Of a stretch of 64,000 nucleotides of DNA, positions 52,030 to 61,447 are shown one piece after another. The stretch comes from Gammaproteobacteria bacterium (GTDB lineage Bacteria; Pseudomonadota; Gammaproteobacteria; Pseudomonadales; JAUIET01). The position numbers and the translations under genes are program-made. The DNA lies in contig JAUIET010000008.1 of the NCBI GenBank assembly GCA_030429735.1, forward strand, positions 1 through 64,000, read 5' to 3'. Under the pieces are notes generated by a model. It worked only from the letters and a program-made list of their open reading frames with translations. It was not told the DNA's origin and ran no database searches. Within the stretch, counting starts at the first letter, position 1; every line of letters starts with the position of its first letter.

Positions 52030-54891
52030 TTGATTGCCAAAACGTTACAGTATTTTATTGCGGTGTGTGTGCTGAGTGCTTTGTTTGCCTGTAGCTCGGG
52101 TGGATCCGACAACAATGCGACCGGCCAACCACCAGTCGCGCAGCAACCCCCTGATCCTGCGCCCAATCCCAATCCGAATCCGGACCCCGAACCGGTACCT
52201 GATCCGGGCCAACAAGTGCCCCCGCCGGATGATCCGCAAGTGGCTGTGGAGGATTTTGATTTTCCGGTTTTTGAATCTGGCCAGGTCAGGCCGTTGGCCC
52301 TATCAAACAATGGTACGCAGCTCTATGCAGTGAATACACCAGACAATCGCCTGGAGATATTCTCTGTTGATGAAAATGGCGTAAGTCATGTTGATTCGGT
52401 GCCAGTGGGCATGGAGCCTGTCGCGGTGGCGGTGCATAGCAGCGGCGACGTTTGGGTTGTGAATCATTTGTCGGATAGTGTCAGCATTGTGGACGTCAGT
52501 GGCGCACAAGCTGTTGTGCGGCGAACCCTGCTGGTTGGTGACGAGCCAAGAGATATTGTGTTTGCCGGTACTGACTTTGATCGTGCATTTGTGACTGCCG
52601 CCCACAGAGGGCAAAACGCGCCGTTTGATCCACGCTTGAAAACACCGGGAATCGGTCGGGCTGATGTCTGGGTGTTTGATACGAACAGCCTGGGTGCTGC
52701 GCTGGGTGGCACGCCATTGACTATTGTCAACTTGTTCGGAGATACAACGCGCGGGTTGGCCGTTAGTCCCGACGGTAGTCGGGTATACACGGCGGTGATG
52801 AATTCAGGCAATCGGACAACTACCGTTTTCGCCGCGGTTCGAAACGGCGGTCTGGATAAGCCACCACCGCTTGCAAACGACGCCGGCATAGAGGCACCCG
52901 CAACTGGCCTTATCGTGCAGTTTGATGGTGAAGAATGGCGTGACAGCGGCGATCAGCGGAGCAACACAGCGCCTTCTGCGTGGAGCGATCGAGTGAAGTT
53001 CAGCCTGCCAGACACGGATGTATTCGAAATAGACGCTATCGCCGATACGCCGGTTGAGCGTCGCGCATGGAGTGGTGTAGGAACCACGCTGTTCAATATT
53101 GCCGTGCATCCAGTCAATAACACGGTGTATGTCAGCAATACCGAGGCTAGAAACGCGGTTCGCTTCGAAGGTGAGGGTACACGTAGCAGCACTGTGAAAG
53201 GTAATTTCGCGCAGACCCGAATTAGCTTGTTAGACGATAGCGGCGTACGAATACGGCACCTGAATAAACACATCGCCAGTTATGATCAAGATCTGGGTAC
53301 GACGGTGGAGAACCAGTTAAGCATTGCTCAGGTGTTGCAGATGCAAGCTGATGCAGACGGCAGCAACCTGTTTGCAGTTGCCTTTGGATCGGCAAAGCTT
53401 ATCCGCCTCAATAGCGAGCAACTGAGTAACGATAGCTTTCAACCCGATCTGGCCACTCAGGTACGTCTGAGTGGCGGCGGCCCGACGGGCTTGGTACTGG
53501 ACAATGGCCGCAACAGGGCTTATGTACTGACACGCTTTGATAACGGTATTTCGGTGGTTGATACACAACAAATGACAGAGTTAAGCCACATTGCTATGCA
53601 CAACCCGGAACCCGAGCTGGTGGTGCAGGGGCGGCCTTTCCTTTACGACGCAACATTCAGTTCAAGCCGCGGTGATTCCTCCTGTGCCGGCTGTCACATA
53701 TTTGCCGATATGGATCACCTGGCCTGGGATCTGGGTGAGCCGGAAGGCGAGGTGGCAAATAATCCACGCGAGTACGAAATTGATAATGGCAACTCGATCC
53801 GCTCGTTCCACCCGATGAAAGGACCGATGACCACCCAGTCTTTGCGGGGTATGCGCGGCAATGGTCCGATGCATTGGCGTGGTGACCGAACCGGTGTCAA
53901 TCGAACCGAGCAGGAGTCACTGGAAGAGCAGGCGTTTGAAGAATTTAACTCTGCATTTGTCGGTTTGTTGGGACGTGAGATGCCCCTGACGGACCAGCAG
54001 ATGGATTTGTTCGCACGGTTTGCGCTGAAAATTATCTATCCACCTAACCCTATTCGCAATCTGGACAACTCCCTGACTGCCAGTCAGGCCGACGGCGAAA
54101 ATACGTTTTTTAACGTGGGCAGCACCGGTGGGGGGGTATTGCGTTGCAATCGCTGCCATGCGCTTGATGTGACCCGGAATCGATTTGGTACCTCAGGATT
54201 AATGAGCGTGGAAGGCAGCAACGTAGCCGAGGATTTCAAGATTCCGCATTTACGCAATGCCTACCAGAAAGTGGGTATGTTTGGCAGCACTAACCACCCG
54301 TCGGTGGACAGGCCATTCACTGGTCCGCAGATTCGCGGATTCGGATTTTTGCATGATGGCTCAATCGATACCTTGACCACATTCTTTGCTGGCGGTGGAG
54401 AAGATGTTGGAATCAACGGCGCCGGCTTCGTGTTCGACAGTGATCAAGCGCGCGAGAACGTGATCGACTTTGTGTTTGCAATGGATTCCGATCTGGCACC
54501 AGTGGTTGGCCAACAAGTGAGCGTACATGCGGCAAATTCGAACTCTGCCGCGGTGTCGGCCCGTCTGGATTTACTGGTTGATCGTGCCCTGGTCACCGCG
54601 CCGCGTGCCGAGTGCGATCTTATTGCAAAGGGGCTGATAGGCGGCGAACAACGTGGTGCCTTGCTGGATGCCAGCGGCCAGTTTGTCACTGATCGTGCTG
54701 CTGAGCAGGCGCGCAGCGTAGACCAGTTACTTACGGCTGCAAGACAGGCAGGCAACAGTCTGACGTTTACGTGCGTACCACCCGGTCAGGGTCAGCGAAT
54801 GGCTTTGGATCGTGACAGCGATGGGGTGTTTGACAGCGATGAGCGCGACGCTGGAACCAACCCTGCTGACCGGGACAACGTTTCTGGCTGA
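52030..54891 (+). CDS. Beta-propeller/dihaem cytochrome lipoprotein
   Basis: A large lipoprotein of 953 residues. The lipobox LFAC is followed by an Asn/Pro-rich linker (PNPNPNPDPEPVPDPG), then a YncE-like propeller (about 75-540; repeated TQLYAVN, GSRVYTAV, NNTVYVSN). The C-terminal region resembles cytochrome c peroxidase-type dihaem proteins (CAGCH at 552-556, CNRCH at 706-710), and a Ca-binding-like DRDSDGVFDSDERD closes it. It probably acts in electron transfer or oxidation in the periplasm or on the surface. There is no in-frame ATG near the signal peptide; TTG 52030 is the first possible start after an in-frame stop, but AGAGG directly abuts it. Confidence 0.82.
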   Translation: MIAKTLQYFIAVCVLSALFACSSGGSDNNATGQPPVAQQPPDPAPNPNPNPDPEPVPDPGQQVPPPDDPQVAVEDFDFPVFESGQVRPLALSNNGTQLYAVNTPDNRLEIFSVDENGVSHVDSVPVGMEPVAVAVHSSGDVWVVNHLSDSVSIVDVSGAQAVVRRTLLVGDEPRDIVFAGTDFDRAFVTAAHRGQNAPFDPRLKTPGIGRADVWVFDTNSLGAALGGTPLTIVNLFGDTTRGLAVSPDGSRVYTAVMNSGNRTTTVFAAVRNGGLDKPPPLANDAGIEAPATGLIVQFDGEEWRDSGDQRSNTAPSAWSDRVKFSLPDTDVFEIDAIADTPVERRAWSGVGTTLFNIAVHPVNNTVYVSNTEARNAVRFEGEGTRSSTVKGNFAQTRISLLDDSGVRIRHLNKHIASYDQDLGTTVENQLSIAQVLQMQADADGSNLFAVAFGSAKLIRLNSEQLSNDSFQPDLATQVRLSGGGPTGLVLDNGRNRAYVLTRFDNGISVVDTQQMTELSHIAMHNPEPELVVQGRPFLYDATFSSSRGDSSCAGCHIFADMDHLAWDLGEPEGEVANNPREYEIDNGNSIRSFHPMKGPMTTQSLRGMRGNGPMHWRGDRTGVNRTEQESLEEQAFEEFNSAFVGLLGREMPLTDQQMDLFARFALKIIYPPNPIRNLDNSLTASQADGENTFFNVGSTGGGVLRCNRCHALDVTRNRFGTSGLMSVEGSNVAEDFKIPHLRNAYQKVGMFGSTNHPSVDRPFTGPQIRGFGFLHDGSIDTLTTFFAGGGEDVGINGAGFVFDSDQARENVIDFVFAMDSDLAPVVGQQVSVHAANSNSAAVSARLDLLVDRALVTAPRAECDLIAKGLIGGEQRGALLDASGQFVTDRAAEQARSVDQLLTAARQAGNSLTFTCVPPGQGQRMALDRDSDGVFDSDERDAGTNPADRDNVSG

Positions 54892-54930
54892 AGCCTTGAG
54901 CGTCAGTCATTGTGCCATATTGAGCGATTG

Positions 54931-54970
54931 CCAATCACCGCGCAGCGGTTATTATTGGCGCAGCTTTTTT
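54931..54970 (+). terminator. Possible rho-independent terminator
   Basis: CCAAT-C-ACCGC (54931-54941) pairs with GCGGT-TATT-ATTGG (54945-54958), an imperfect stem with a bulge, followed by a T-run at 54965-54970. It would terminate transcription of the propeller/dihaem gene. The gap between the stem and the T-run (about 6 nt) and the bulge lower confidence. Confidence 0.35.
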
Positions 54971-54985
54971 GGACAATATCCGACA

Positions 54986-55948
54986 TTGAACGCGCTTTTT
55001 TGCCTTGTTTGCTTGACTGTGGTGCTGCTCGCAAGCCAGCCTGCCGTGGCGCTGACCTTTGATCTTCCCCCTGAAGGGGAGCACATTATCGGTGAAATGC
55101 GTCAGGTAATCGCCAGTCATGAAGATACCCTGCCGGCAATAGCGATGGAACACGGCATTGGTTACCGCGAAATTGTGGCTGCAAATCCCGATTTGAATCC
55201 GTGGTTGCCAGGCGAAGGCACAGTTGTGCACGTGCCAACTCGATTTATTCTGCCGCCGGGCGAGCGCAAAGGTATGATTTTAAATTTGCCCGAATTGCGC
55301 TTGTACTACTACCCGCCAGGCGGCAAGAAGGTCATTACCTATGCGATCGGCATAGGGCGTGAGGGGTGGAATACCCCGGAGGGCGCTATGAAAATTGTGG
55401 CAGCCATCAAAAATCCTACCTGGATACCGCCGCAATCGATTATCGATGAGTACGCGGAAGAAGGGGTCAAGCTGGAGCGGGTGGTGCCACCTGGCCCGGA
55501 CAATCCGCTGGGGGACTATAAGCTACCCTTGTCATTGCCGGGTTACCTGCTGCACGGCACGAACAAACCACTGGGTGTGGGCATGCGAGTCAGTCACGGC
55601 TGTATACGCCTGTATCCCGATGATATAAAAGAGCTTTATGAGATGGGGCCGGTTGGTATTCAAGTGAAGATCATCAAGCTGCCTTACAAGGCCGGGTGGT
55701 CTGGTGGGCGCCTGTTTCTGGAGGCGCATAAACCACTGAGCGAAGAGTTCAGTAAAAATGGCCTGGATCTTACTGCCATGGTGGCCGCTGTCATTCGTGC
55801 GCATGAAGGCTATGATGCGGCAATCAACTGGGATCTGGCGGAAACCAGTGCTCGCCGCCATCACGGTTTGCCAGTCGCTATCACCGCGCCGGTCGAATCA
55901 ACCAATCCGCCGCCACCGTCAATACCGGAAACAGCCAGCGCCAATTAA
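54986..55948 (+). CDS. L,D-transpeptidase (ErfK/YbiS-like)
   Basis: A 320-residue periplasmic L,D-transpeptidase. The predicted start TTG 54986 gives a signal peptide (NALFCLVCLTVVLLASQPAVA). A LysM-like segment (about 45-85; GEMRQVIASHEDTLPAIA) precedes the YkuD domain (about 95-230) with the active site HGT...SHGCIRLYP (Cys206). The C-terminal tail is Pro-rich. Members of this class attach Braun lipoprotein to peptidoglycan, and an Lpp-like gene is convergent just downstream. No ATG is suitably placed: the upstream ones lie within the previous gene. Confidence 0.87.
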   Translation: MNALFCLVCLTVVLLASQPAVALTFDLPPEGEHIIGEMRQVIASHEDTLPAIAMEHGIGYREIVAANPDLNPWLPGEGTVVHVPTRFILPPGERKGMILNLPELRLYYYPPGGKKVITYAIGIGREGWNTPEGAMKIVAAIKNPTWIPPQSIIDEYAEEGVKLERVVPPGPDNPLGDYKLPLSLPGYLLHGTNKPLGVGMRVSHGCIRLYPDDIKELYEMGPVGIQVKIIKLPYKAGWSGGRLFLEAHKPLSEEFSKNGLDLTAMVAAVIRAHEGYDAAINWDLAETSARRHHGLPVAITAPVESTNPPPPSIPETASAN

Positions 55949-55991
55949 TAGGCTAACGACCTGTTTGAACTTTTTAGCGCAACTGCCAGGC

Positions 55992-56028
55992 AAAAAAAAC
56001 CCGCCAACATGAAATGCAGCGGGATTTT
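55992..56028. terminator. Bidirectional terminator between the L,D-transpeptidase and lpp genes
   Basis: An A-run (55992-55999), CCCGC (56000-56004), a loop, GCGGG (56019-56023) and ATTTT form a short stem flanked by A- and T-tracts. It could stop transcripts from both convergent genes. The stem is only 5 bp with a 14-nt loop, so strength is modest. Confidence 0.5.
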
Positions 56029-56070
56029 CCGTTGACTTGGGCCGTGCTTGCGCACGAATCCCTTCGTCTG

Positions 56071-56346
56071 TTACTTGCGGCAGCAGCTTTCAGTCAAGCG
56101 CTGTGCAGTAGTTACTGCATTGTTTGCAGCATCTTGCGCAGCATTTGCAGCACTCTGTGCAGCAGACGCATCTGATTGCGCAGAACGCGCAGCAGACATT
56201 GCGGAATCAGCAGCAGACTGTGCACGACTGACAGACGCTTCAATAGCGTCAAGCCGTTCAGTGTCTTGAGTCGCGCAGCCACCAAGTATCATCAGGCTAA
56301 GGCCAGCAGCAGCTAACCCCAGTTTTGAAGAACCAATTTTAATCAT
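56071..56346 (-). CDS. Lpp/OprI-like outer membrane lipoprotein
   Basis: A 91-residue lipoprotein with lipobox LGGC (Cys24) and a long alanine-rich heptad-repeat helix (about 28-82, AQSAADSAMSAARSAQSD), as in pseudomonad OprI and Braun lipoprotein. The C-terminus ends CCRK; a terminal lysine would be joined to peptidoglycan by an L,D-transpeptidase. A double cysteine before the lysine is unusual. ATG 56346 was chosen; the track frame to 56391 adds 15 residues with no signal. Convergent with an L,D-transpeptidase. Confidence 0.87.
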   Translation of the reverse strand: MIKIGSSKLGLAAAGLSLMILGGCATQDTERLDAIEASVSRAQSAADSAMSAARSAQSDASAAQSAANAAQDAANNAVTTAQRLTESCCRK

Positions 56347-56408
56347 CAGGAAACTCCCAGGTCTTTGTATTAAGCTTGGCCCAGCGACCATGTCATTGAG
56401 CTGGCGGT

Positions 56409-56437
56409 ATTATGCATTGATGGTCAGTGCTTTTAAA
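56409..56437 (-). promoter_or_regulatory. Candidate sigma-70 promoter of the lpp-like gene
   Basis: On the minus strand, TTTAAA (56437-56432) and CATAAT (56414-56409) stand 17 bp apart, close to -35 and -10 consensus spacing. The start of transcription would fall near 56402, giving a leader of about 55 nt before the ATG at 56346. Inferred from spacing only. Confidence 0.35.
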
Positions 56438-56557
56438 TACTTAGCGATGTGTAATTATTGAATAAATTGTGCAGTCTCTATACTGCAGCCGTACTTTTCA
56501 CGAATAAAGTGGTGATTTTAGCCGCCACTCTCATCTTTAACGTCATAGGAACCTTGT

Positions 56558-57742
56558 GTGCAAATAGAATTCTCTGCGGAGCAGAAAGCCCTGCAACAAG
56601 AAATCAAACGCTATCTTCAGCAGCTTTTTACGCCAGAGCTGACCGCCGAGTTGGCGGCGGCTGGTGCAGAGGAGGGCGGTGGTCCTGAGTTTCGCAAGGC
56701 GCTGCGCCAATTGGGTGCAGACGGCTATATTTCCATGAGCTGGCCGAAAGAGCTTGGCGGCAAAGAAGCCTCCGCGATCGATCAATATATATTCACTGAA
56801 GAGATTATTCGCACCGGCTTTCCTTATCCATTTCTCACCACCGAAGCCTGTGGGCCGGTGATGGCTGAGCACGCTTCCGAAGAGGTCAGGGAAACCGTGG
56901 TGAAAGGTATTCTTCGCGGTGAAGTTGTTGTAGCCATCGGTTACTCAGAGCCTGGAGCGGGCACGGATCTGGCCGCCTTGACAACAAGGGCGGAAAAAGA
57001 AGGCGATGACTGGGTGATTAATGGTCAGAAAATCTGGACCAGTCTCGCTGAGTATTCGGACTATGTATGGTTGGCAGCAAGAACAGATCCTAATGCCCCG
57101 AAGCACAAAGGCATCACGATGTTTGTTGTGCCAACCAATGCCGAAGGGTTTTCCATGTCTCCCATATGGACGCTGGGTAGTGTGCGCACGAACGCAACGT
57201 TCTACGAAAACATTCGCCTCAAAGACGAGTGGCGGGTCGGCGAGGTAAACCAGGGGTGGAAGCTCATTACCGGGCAGCTCAACAGAGAACGCCTGTCATT
57301 GGTCACTCACGGTCAGGCGGAAGAGCTGTATTTGCGAGTGGCGCGTTGGGCCGCCAACACTGAATCCGCCAATGGCAAAAAAATCATCGACCGTGGCTGG
57401 GTTAAATACAATCTTGCAAAAGTGCGGACTGGTCTGGAGGCCTTAAAGCTTGTGTGTTGGAAGCAAGCCTGGGCGATGGACAAAGGAACCTTGCAAATGG
57501 CCGATGCCTCGGTGGCCAAAGTGTATGGCACGGAGTTCTTCCTGGAGAACTACCGTATGTTGATGGAAATTGTTGGCCAGGCCTCAACCTTGCGCAGAGA
57601 TGAGCACACCGACGCGTTGATGGGGGCATTGGAGCACCGCTACCGAACAGGTTCCATACTGACCTTTGGCGGTGGCACCAATGAAGTACAGCGAGAGATC
57701 ATCGCCGGTGCAGGTCTGTGGATGCCGCGTGGCCGACTTTGA
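56558..57742 (+). CDS. Acyl-CoA dehydrogenase, catalytic-type subunit
   Basis: A 394-residue acyl-CoA dehydrogenase. GYSEPGAGTDLAAL, WVINGQKIWTS and the C-terminal LTFGGGTNEVQREIIA are typical. It is immediately followed (49 bp) by a second, more divergent ACAD, an arrangement seen for the heteromeric FadE/ChsE enzymes of steroid and cholate side-chain degradation, in which the two subunits share one FAD site. The GTG start at 56558 has a TAGGA ribosome site. The substrate is inferred from organisation. Confidence 0.9.
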   Translation: MQIEFSAEQKALQQEIKRYLQQLFTPELTAELAAAGAEEGGGPEFRKALRQLGADGYISMSWPKELGGKEASAIDQYIFTEEIIRTGFPYPFLTTEACGPVMAEHASEEVRETVVKGILRGEVVVAIGYSEPGAGTDLAALTTRAEKEGDDWVINGQKIWTSLAEYSDYVWLAARTDPNAPKHKGITMFVVPTNAEGFSMSPIWTLGSVRTNATFYENIRLKDEWRVGEVNQGWKLITGQLNRERLSLVTHGQAEELYLRVARWAANTESANGKKIIDRGWVKYNLAKVRTGLEALKLVCWKQAWAMDKGTLQMADASVAKVYGTEFFLENYRMLMEIVGQASTLRRDEHTDALMGALEHRYRTGSILTFGGGTNEVQREIIAGAGLWMPRGRL

Positions 57743-57791
57743 GCAACGATGTAGTGATCGCAACAGACAATGATTCGAACAGAGAGCAGCA

Positions 57792-58931
57792 ATGAATTTT
57801 GAGTTAACAGATGATCAGCGAGACGTGCAGGTTTTGTCTCGAAAAATATTGGAAGACTATTGCACGAATGAGCAATTGCGCAGATTTGATCAGGGCGAGC
57901 GATTTGACCCGATACTTTGGCAGGAACTGGCAACGGCCGGCCTGCTGGGTATTTCGATTGACGAGCAATTCGGCGGTATGGGTTTCGATTTTGAGACCTT
58001 GTGCCTGTTGGTCGAAGAAGTGGGTCGTTGTGTTGCGCCTGTTCCGGTAATTTCCAGCCTGGTGCTCGGGGCGGTCGCGCTGCAGCGCTTTGGCAACGAC
58101 GATGTTAAGCGGAGCGTGTTACCGGACGTCGCGTCAGGAAAGAGTTTACTCATTGCGGCCTTCAGCGAAGCCGACCATGCCGGTGCAGTACCCACGACAT
58201 TGAAGGCGACCAGATCAGGTCAGCGTTGGCAACTTCAGGGCGAAAAACACTTTGTGCCTTTTGCCAAGTTGGCCCAGCACTTGTTGATCAGCGCGCAAGC
58301 GGATGATGGTGCTGCCCTGTTCATGCTGCCTTCGGATACAGAGGGTCTACGCATGCAGCAGCACACCAGCACAGCGGGTGAACATCAATATGCACTCTCA
58401 TTCAACAATGTAGAACTGGACGACAATCAATGCGTTCTCGCTGGTGATAAAGCAGCTGCCGCCTTAACAGAGATCAACAACCTGGGTGTAGCCGCTACCT
58501 GCGCACAAATGCTGGGCATTTGTGAGGTGATGCTGCGAACCACAGCGTCCTACACATCCGAGCGCGAGCAATTTGGTGTCAAGGTTGCAACATTTCAGGC
58601 CGTAGGCCAACGAGCTGCAGACAGTTACATTGACGTAGAATGCTTTCGGCTGGTTACCCAGAAGGCGATCTATGCCGTTGAGCATGAGTCGCCTCGGGAT
58701 GCCCTGGCAGCCTGCCTCATCGCAAAAATCTGGGCGGGTGACGCAGGGCATCGCGTCAGTCATGCCGCGCAACACCTGCACGGTGGCATGGGAGTTGATA
58801 GAGACTACCCGTTGTGGCGCTATTGCCTTTGGGCCAAACAGCTGGAACTTACCCTCGGTAACAGTGCAGAGCTTACCGAACAATTAGGTGAGGAAACTGC
58901 GGCTGAATTTAAACAGGCTTTGCATAATTAA
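57792..58931 (+). CDS. Acyl-CoA dehydrogenase, partner subunit
   Basis: A 379-residue acyl-CoA dehydrogenase-like protein. It keeps the N-terminal helical region (MNFELTDDQRDVQVLSRKI) and the C-terminal AAQHLHGGMGVDRDYPLW block, but lacks a GGxxxEVxR-like catalytic segment as clear as the preceding gene. It is probably the second subunit of an alpha2-beta2 enzyme with that neighbour. A homodimeric enzyme acting alone cannot be excluded. Confidence 0.85.
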   Translation: MNFELTDDQRDVQVLSRKILEDYCTNEQLRRFDQGERFDPILWQELATAGLLGISIDEQFGGMGFDFETLCLLVEEVGRCVAPVPVISSLVLGAVALQRFGNDDVKRSVLPDVASGKSLLIAAFSEADHAGAVPTTLKATRSGQRWQLQGEKHFVPFAKLAQHLLISAQADDGAALFMLPSDTEGLRMQQHTSTAGEHQYALSFNNVELDDNQCVLAGDKAAAALTEINNLGVAATCAQMLGICEVMLRTTASYTSEREQFGVKVATFQAVGQRAADSYIDVECFRLVTQKAIYAVEHESPRDALAACLIAKIWAGDAGHRVSHAAQHLHGGMGVDRDYPLWRYCLWAKQLELTLGNSAELTEQLGEETAAEFKQALHN

Positions 58932-58955
58932 TAGCAGGCCGCGCCGGTCCGCTGA

Positions 58956-60389
58956 TTATGCGCGCAAAATCTTCATCGAATCTGTACCGCCTAACGCACC
59001 GGTAATGCTGCCTTTGGTCAGGATTACGCAGTCGCCTTCATTGATAAGGCCGCGTTTCTTCAGCTCATTCATAGCTTCATCATTGACCGAATCGACGGGG
59101 AAGGCAGCCGCGTCAAATGGAATCGAATACACACCTCTGTACAGTGCAACGCGTCGCCGGGTCGCGGTCTGCTTGCTGAAGGCAAAGATAGGCAGACCAG
59201 TGCTCAGCCGTGACATCCACAGCGGTGTTGAGCCAGATTCGGTGAGGCATATCACCGCAGCAACACCTTCGAGATGGTTGGCTGCGTAAATCGTTGACAT
59301 GGCGATTGCCTCGTCGATGCGCTGAAAATTACGCTCAAGCCGGTAACTGGAGCGGCGAGTTGAGGGCTCTTTTTCAGCGCCGATACACGTCTCGCTCATC
59401 GCCCTGACAGCTTCTAATGGATATTGCCCGGCCGCTGTTTCAGCCGATAACATCACAGCATCGGTGCCGTCCAATACGGCATTGGCCACATCAAACACTT
59501 CTGCCCGCGTTGGCATCGGATTATTGATCATGGTTTCCATCATCTGGGTCGCGGTAATAACGCATCTATTCAACTGCCTGGCCCGCTTGATCAGGTACTT
59601 CTGCACACCAATAAGCTGGGGGTCGCCAATTTCAACACCTAGATCACCGCGGGCCACCATTACTGCATCGGAGGCAAGAATAATTTCGTCAAGCAACGCT
59701 TTATCGGAGACCGCTTCAGCACGTTCAATCTTGGCAACGATGCGCGCTTGACTGTGCTCTGCAACCATGGCATTTCGCGCCTGATTGATATCGTCTGCTG
59801 TTGATGGGAAAGAAACCGCAACGTAGTCTGCACCGAGTTTAGCCGCGGTGCGCATGTCTTTGTAATCCTTATCAGTAAGCGCCGGGGCGGATAAACCGCC
59901 GCCCAGTTTATTGATTCCCTTTTTATTCGACAGGGTGCCACCAAACAGCACTTTACAGTGCACTCGCGTTTCTTCGATGCTGACAACCTGCAATCGAATG
60001 CGGCCGTCGTCGAGCAGTAGTGTGTCGCCAGCGCTGCATTGTTCGACCAGTTCTTTGTAATCAACGCCTACACCGGTCTGGTCGCCGCTTTGCTCACCCA
60101 GCGCGGTATCCAGGCAAAATAAATCACCGGCTTTTAAAACGATAGAATTGTTCTTGAAACCCTGAATTCGTATCTTGGGCCCTTGCAGATCGGCGAGAAT
60201 AGCGACACTGGTATTGCTGGCGTCGCTTAACTCGCGTATCTGGCGAGCTCGGAGCAGATGATCCTGGCTGCGGCCATGCGAGAAATTCAGGCGAAATACG
60301 TTGACGCCTGATTCAATCAAGCCTTGCAGTACACCTGGCCGGTCGGTGGCCGGTCCAAGTGTGGCAACAATTTTGGTTCTACGACTCAA
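58956..60389 (-). CDS. pyk: Pyruvate kinase
   Basis: A 477-residue glycolytic enzyme converting phosphoenolpyruvate and ADP to pyruvate and ATP. MSRRTKIVATLGPA, FRLNFSHG, RIVAKIERAEAV, MVARGDLGVEIG and NRCVITATQMMETM...PTRAEVFDVANAV are all conserved. It starts at TTG 60389, supported by CGGAG 5 nt upstream; no ATG is in frame nearby. Convergent with the acyl-CoA dehydrogenase gene, 24 bp apart. Confidence 0.96.
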   Translation of the reverse strand: MSRRTKIVATLGPATDRPGVLQGLIESGVNVFRLNFSHGRSQDHLLRARQIRELSDASNTSVAILADLQGPKIRIQGFKNNSIVLKAGDLFCLDTALGEQSGDQTGVGVDYKELVEQCSAGDTLLLDDGRIRLQVVSIEETRVHCKVLFGGTLSNKKGINKLGGGLSAPALTDKDYKDMRTAAKLGADYVAVSFPSTADDINQARNAMVAEHSQARIVAKIERAEAVSDKALLDEIILASDAVMVARGDLGVEIGDPQLIGVQKYLIKRARQLNRCVITATQMMETMINNPMPTRAEVFDVANAVLDGTDAVMLSAETAAGQYPLEAVRAMSETCIGAEKEPSTRRSSYRLERNFQRIDEAIAMSTIYAANHLEGVAAVICLTESGSTPLWMSRLSTGLPIFAFSKQTATRRRVALYRGVYSIPFDAAAFPVDSVNDEAMNELKKRGLINEGDCVILTKGSITGALGGTDSMKILRA

Positions 60390-60581
60390 ACGAACTCCGT
60401 TGCAATCAGATAGGCCTGAAAGACCTTAAACCATGTGCTCGGTCAGATAAAGCTGGCATCTGCGTAATTTATGCCCAAAAGGGTCAGGCGACAATACGCT
60501 AAGACAATGTTCCGTTGACTTGCACTTGGACAAAATGTTGACTTTACTTAAGTCACTTAAGCTAATAAGAGCGCTTACTAA

Positions 60582-61421
60582 ATGGACCTTAGTATAGCCG
60601 ATGTTGAACGATCGATTCTGGAAGCCATCAGAGCGGATGCGCTGACTTTACCGACCCTCCCGGAGGTTGCTCTACGGGTCAAAGAAGTAGCTTCCAAACC
60701 TGATACTGATATCAACACCCTGTATCGAGTGATTAGCACTGATGCGTCCGTTTCAGCGCGTATTTTGAAGGTGGCCAACAGCCCATTGATGCGGCGCGGC
60801 GACAACGAAGTCACTGACCTGAAAGTTGCGTTGACAACCATGGGCACCAAATACGCCAGCAATCTTGCGCTGGGGGTGGCTATGGCGCAGATGTTTCAAT
60901 CCAAAAATGATGTAATAGACAAGCAGCTGAAAGCAACCTGGACACTCAGTTCCGAGGTGGCCGGCCTGGCTCAAGCCTTTTGTCAGTTTGCAGATGGTCT
61001 TGAGCCATCGGTCGGCATGCTGGCGGGTCTTGTCCACAGAATTGGTGCCTTGCCAGTACTGACGTTTGCTGAACAGAACGAAAAGTTATCAAAAAACGAA
61101 GACTTTCTGTTAGAGGTTATTGAAACTCTGCACCCCTATTTGGGCAGCCAGATTCTTCGCAACTGGGGGTTTAGTGATTCCATCGTTGATGTGTGCCAGC
61201 ATTATCTGGATTTCGAACGCGAGGTGGAAGCCGCCGACTATGTGGATGTTGTGACTGTCGCTGTTCTGGAAAACCCCGGGGTAAGCGACCAGGCATTGGC
61301 CAATGTCGATCATTCCAAAGTGGGCGCTTACGCGCGTCTTAATGTGAACCCCAATGGTGGGGGTGTTGGTACAGTGGAGATTTCTGGCACAGCATCGGAT
61401 GCGGCCTGGGCGATGGGCTAA
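60582..61421 (+). CDS. HDOD-domain signalling protein
   Basis: A 279-residue HDOD protein. LTLPTLPEVALRVKEVASKPDTD and ILKVANSPLMRRG match the family and closely parallel the paralogue at 27267. GLVHRIGALPVLTF keeps a degenerate HD-like segment. No further domain is evident. It has its own 192-bp upstream gap shared with divergent pyk, which holds TTGACT at 60538 followed 19 bp later by TAATAA, a weak candidate promoter. The role is unknown; it is convergent with a PilZ gene, hinting at second-messenger or motility control. Confidence 0.83.
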   Translation: MDLSIADVERSILEAIRADALTLPTLPEVALRVKEVASKPDTDINTLYRVISTDASVSARILKVANSPLMRRGDNEVTDLKVALTTMGTKYASNLALGVAMAQMFQSKNDVIDKQLKATWTLSSEVAGLAQAFCQFADGLEPSVGMLAGLVHRIGALPVLTFAEQNEKLSKNEDFLLEVIETLHPYLGSQILRNWGFSDSIVDVCQHYLDFEREVEAADYVDVVTVAVLENPGVSDQALANVDHSKVGAYARLNVNPNGGGVGTVEISGTASDAAWAMG

Positions 61422-61447
61422 CCCCAGGCAAACGCGGCGTCGCAGCC

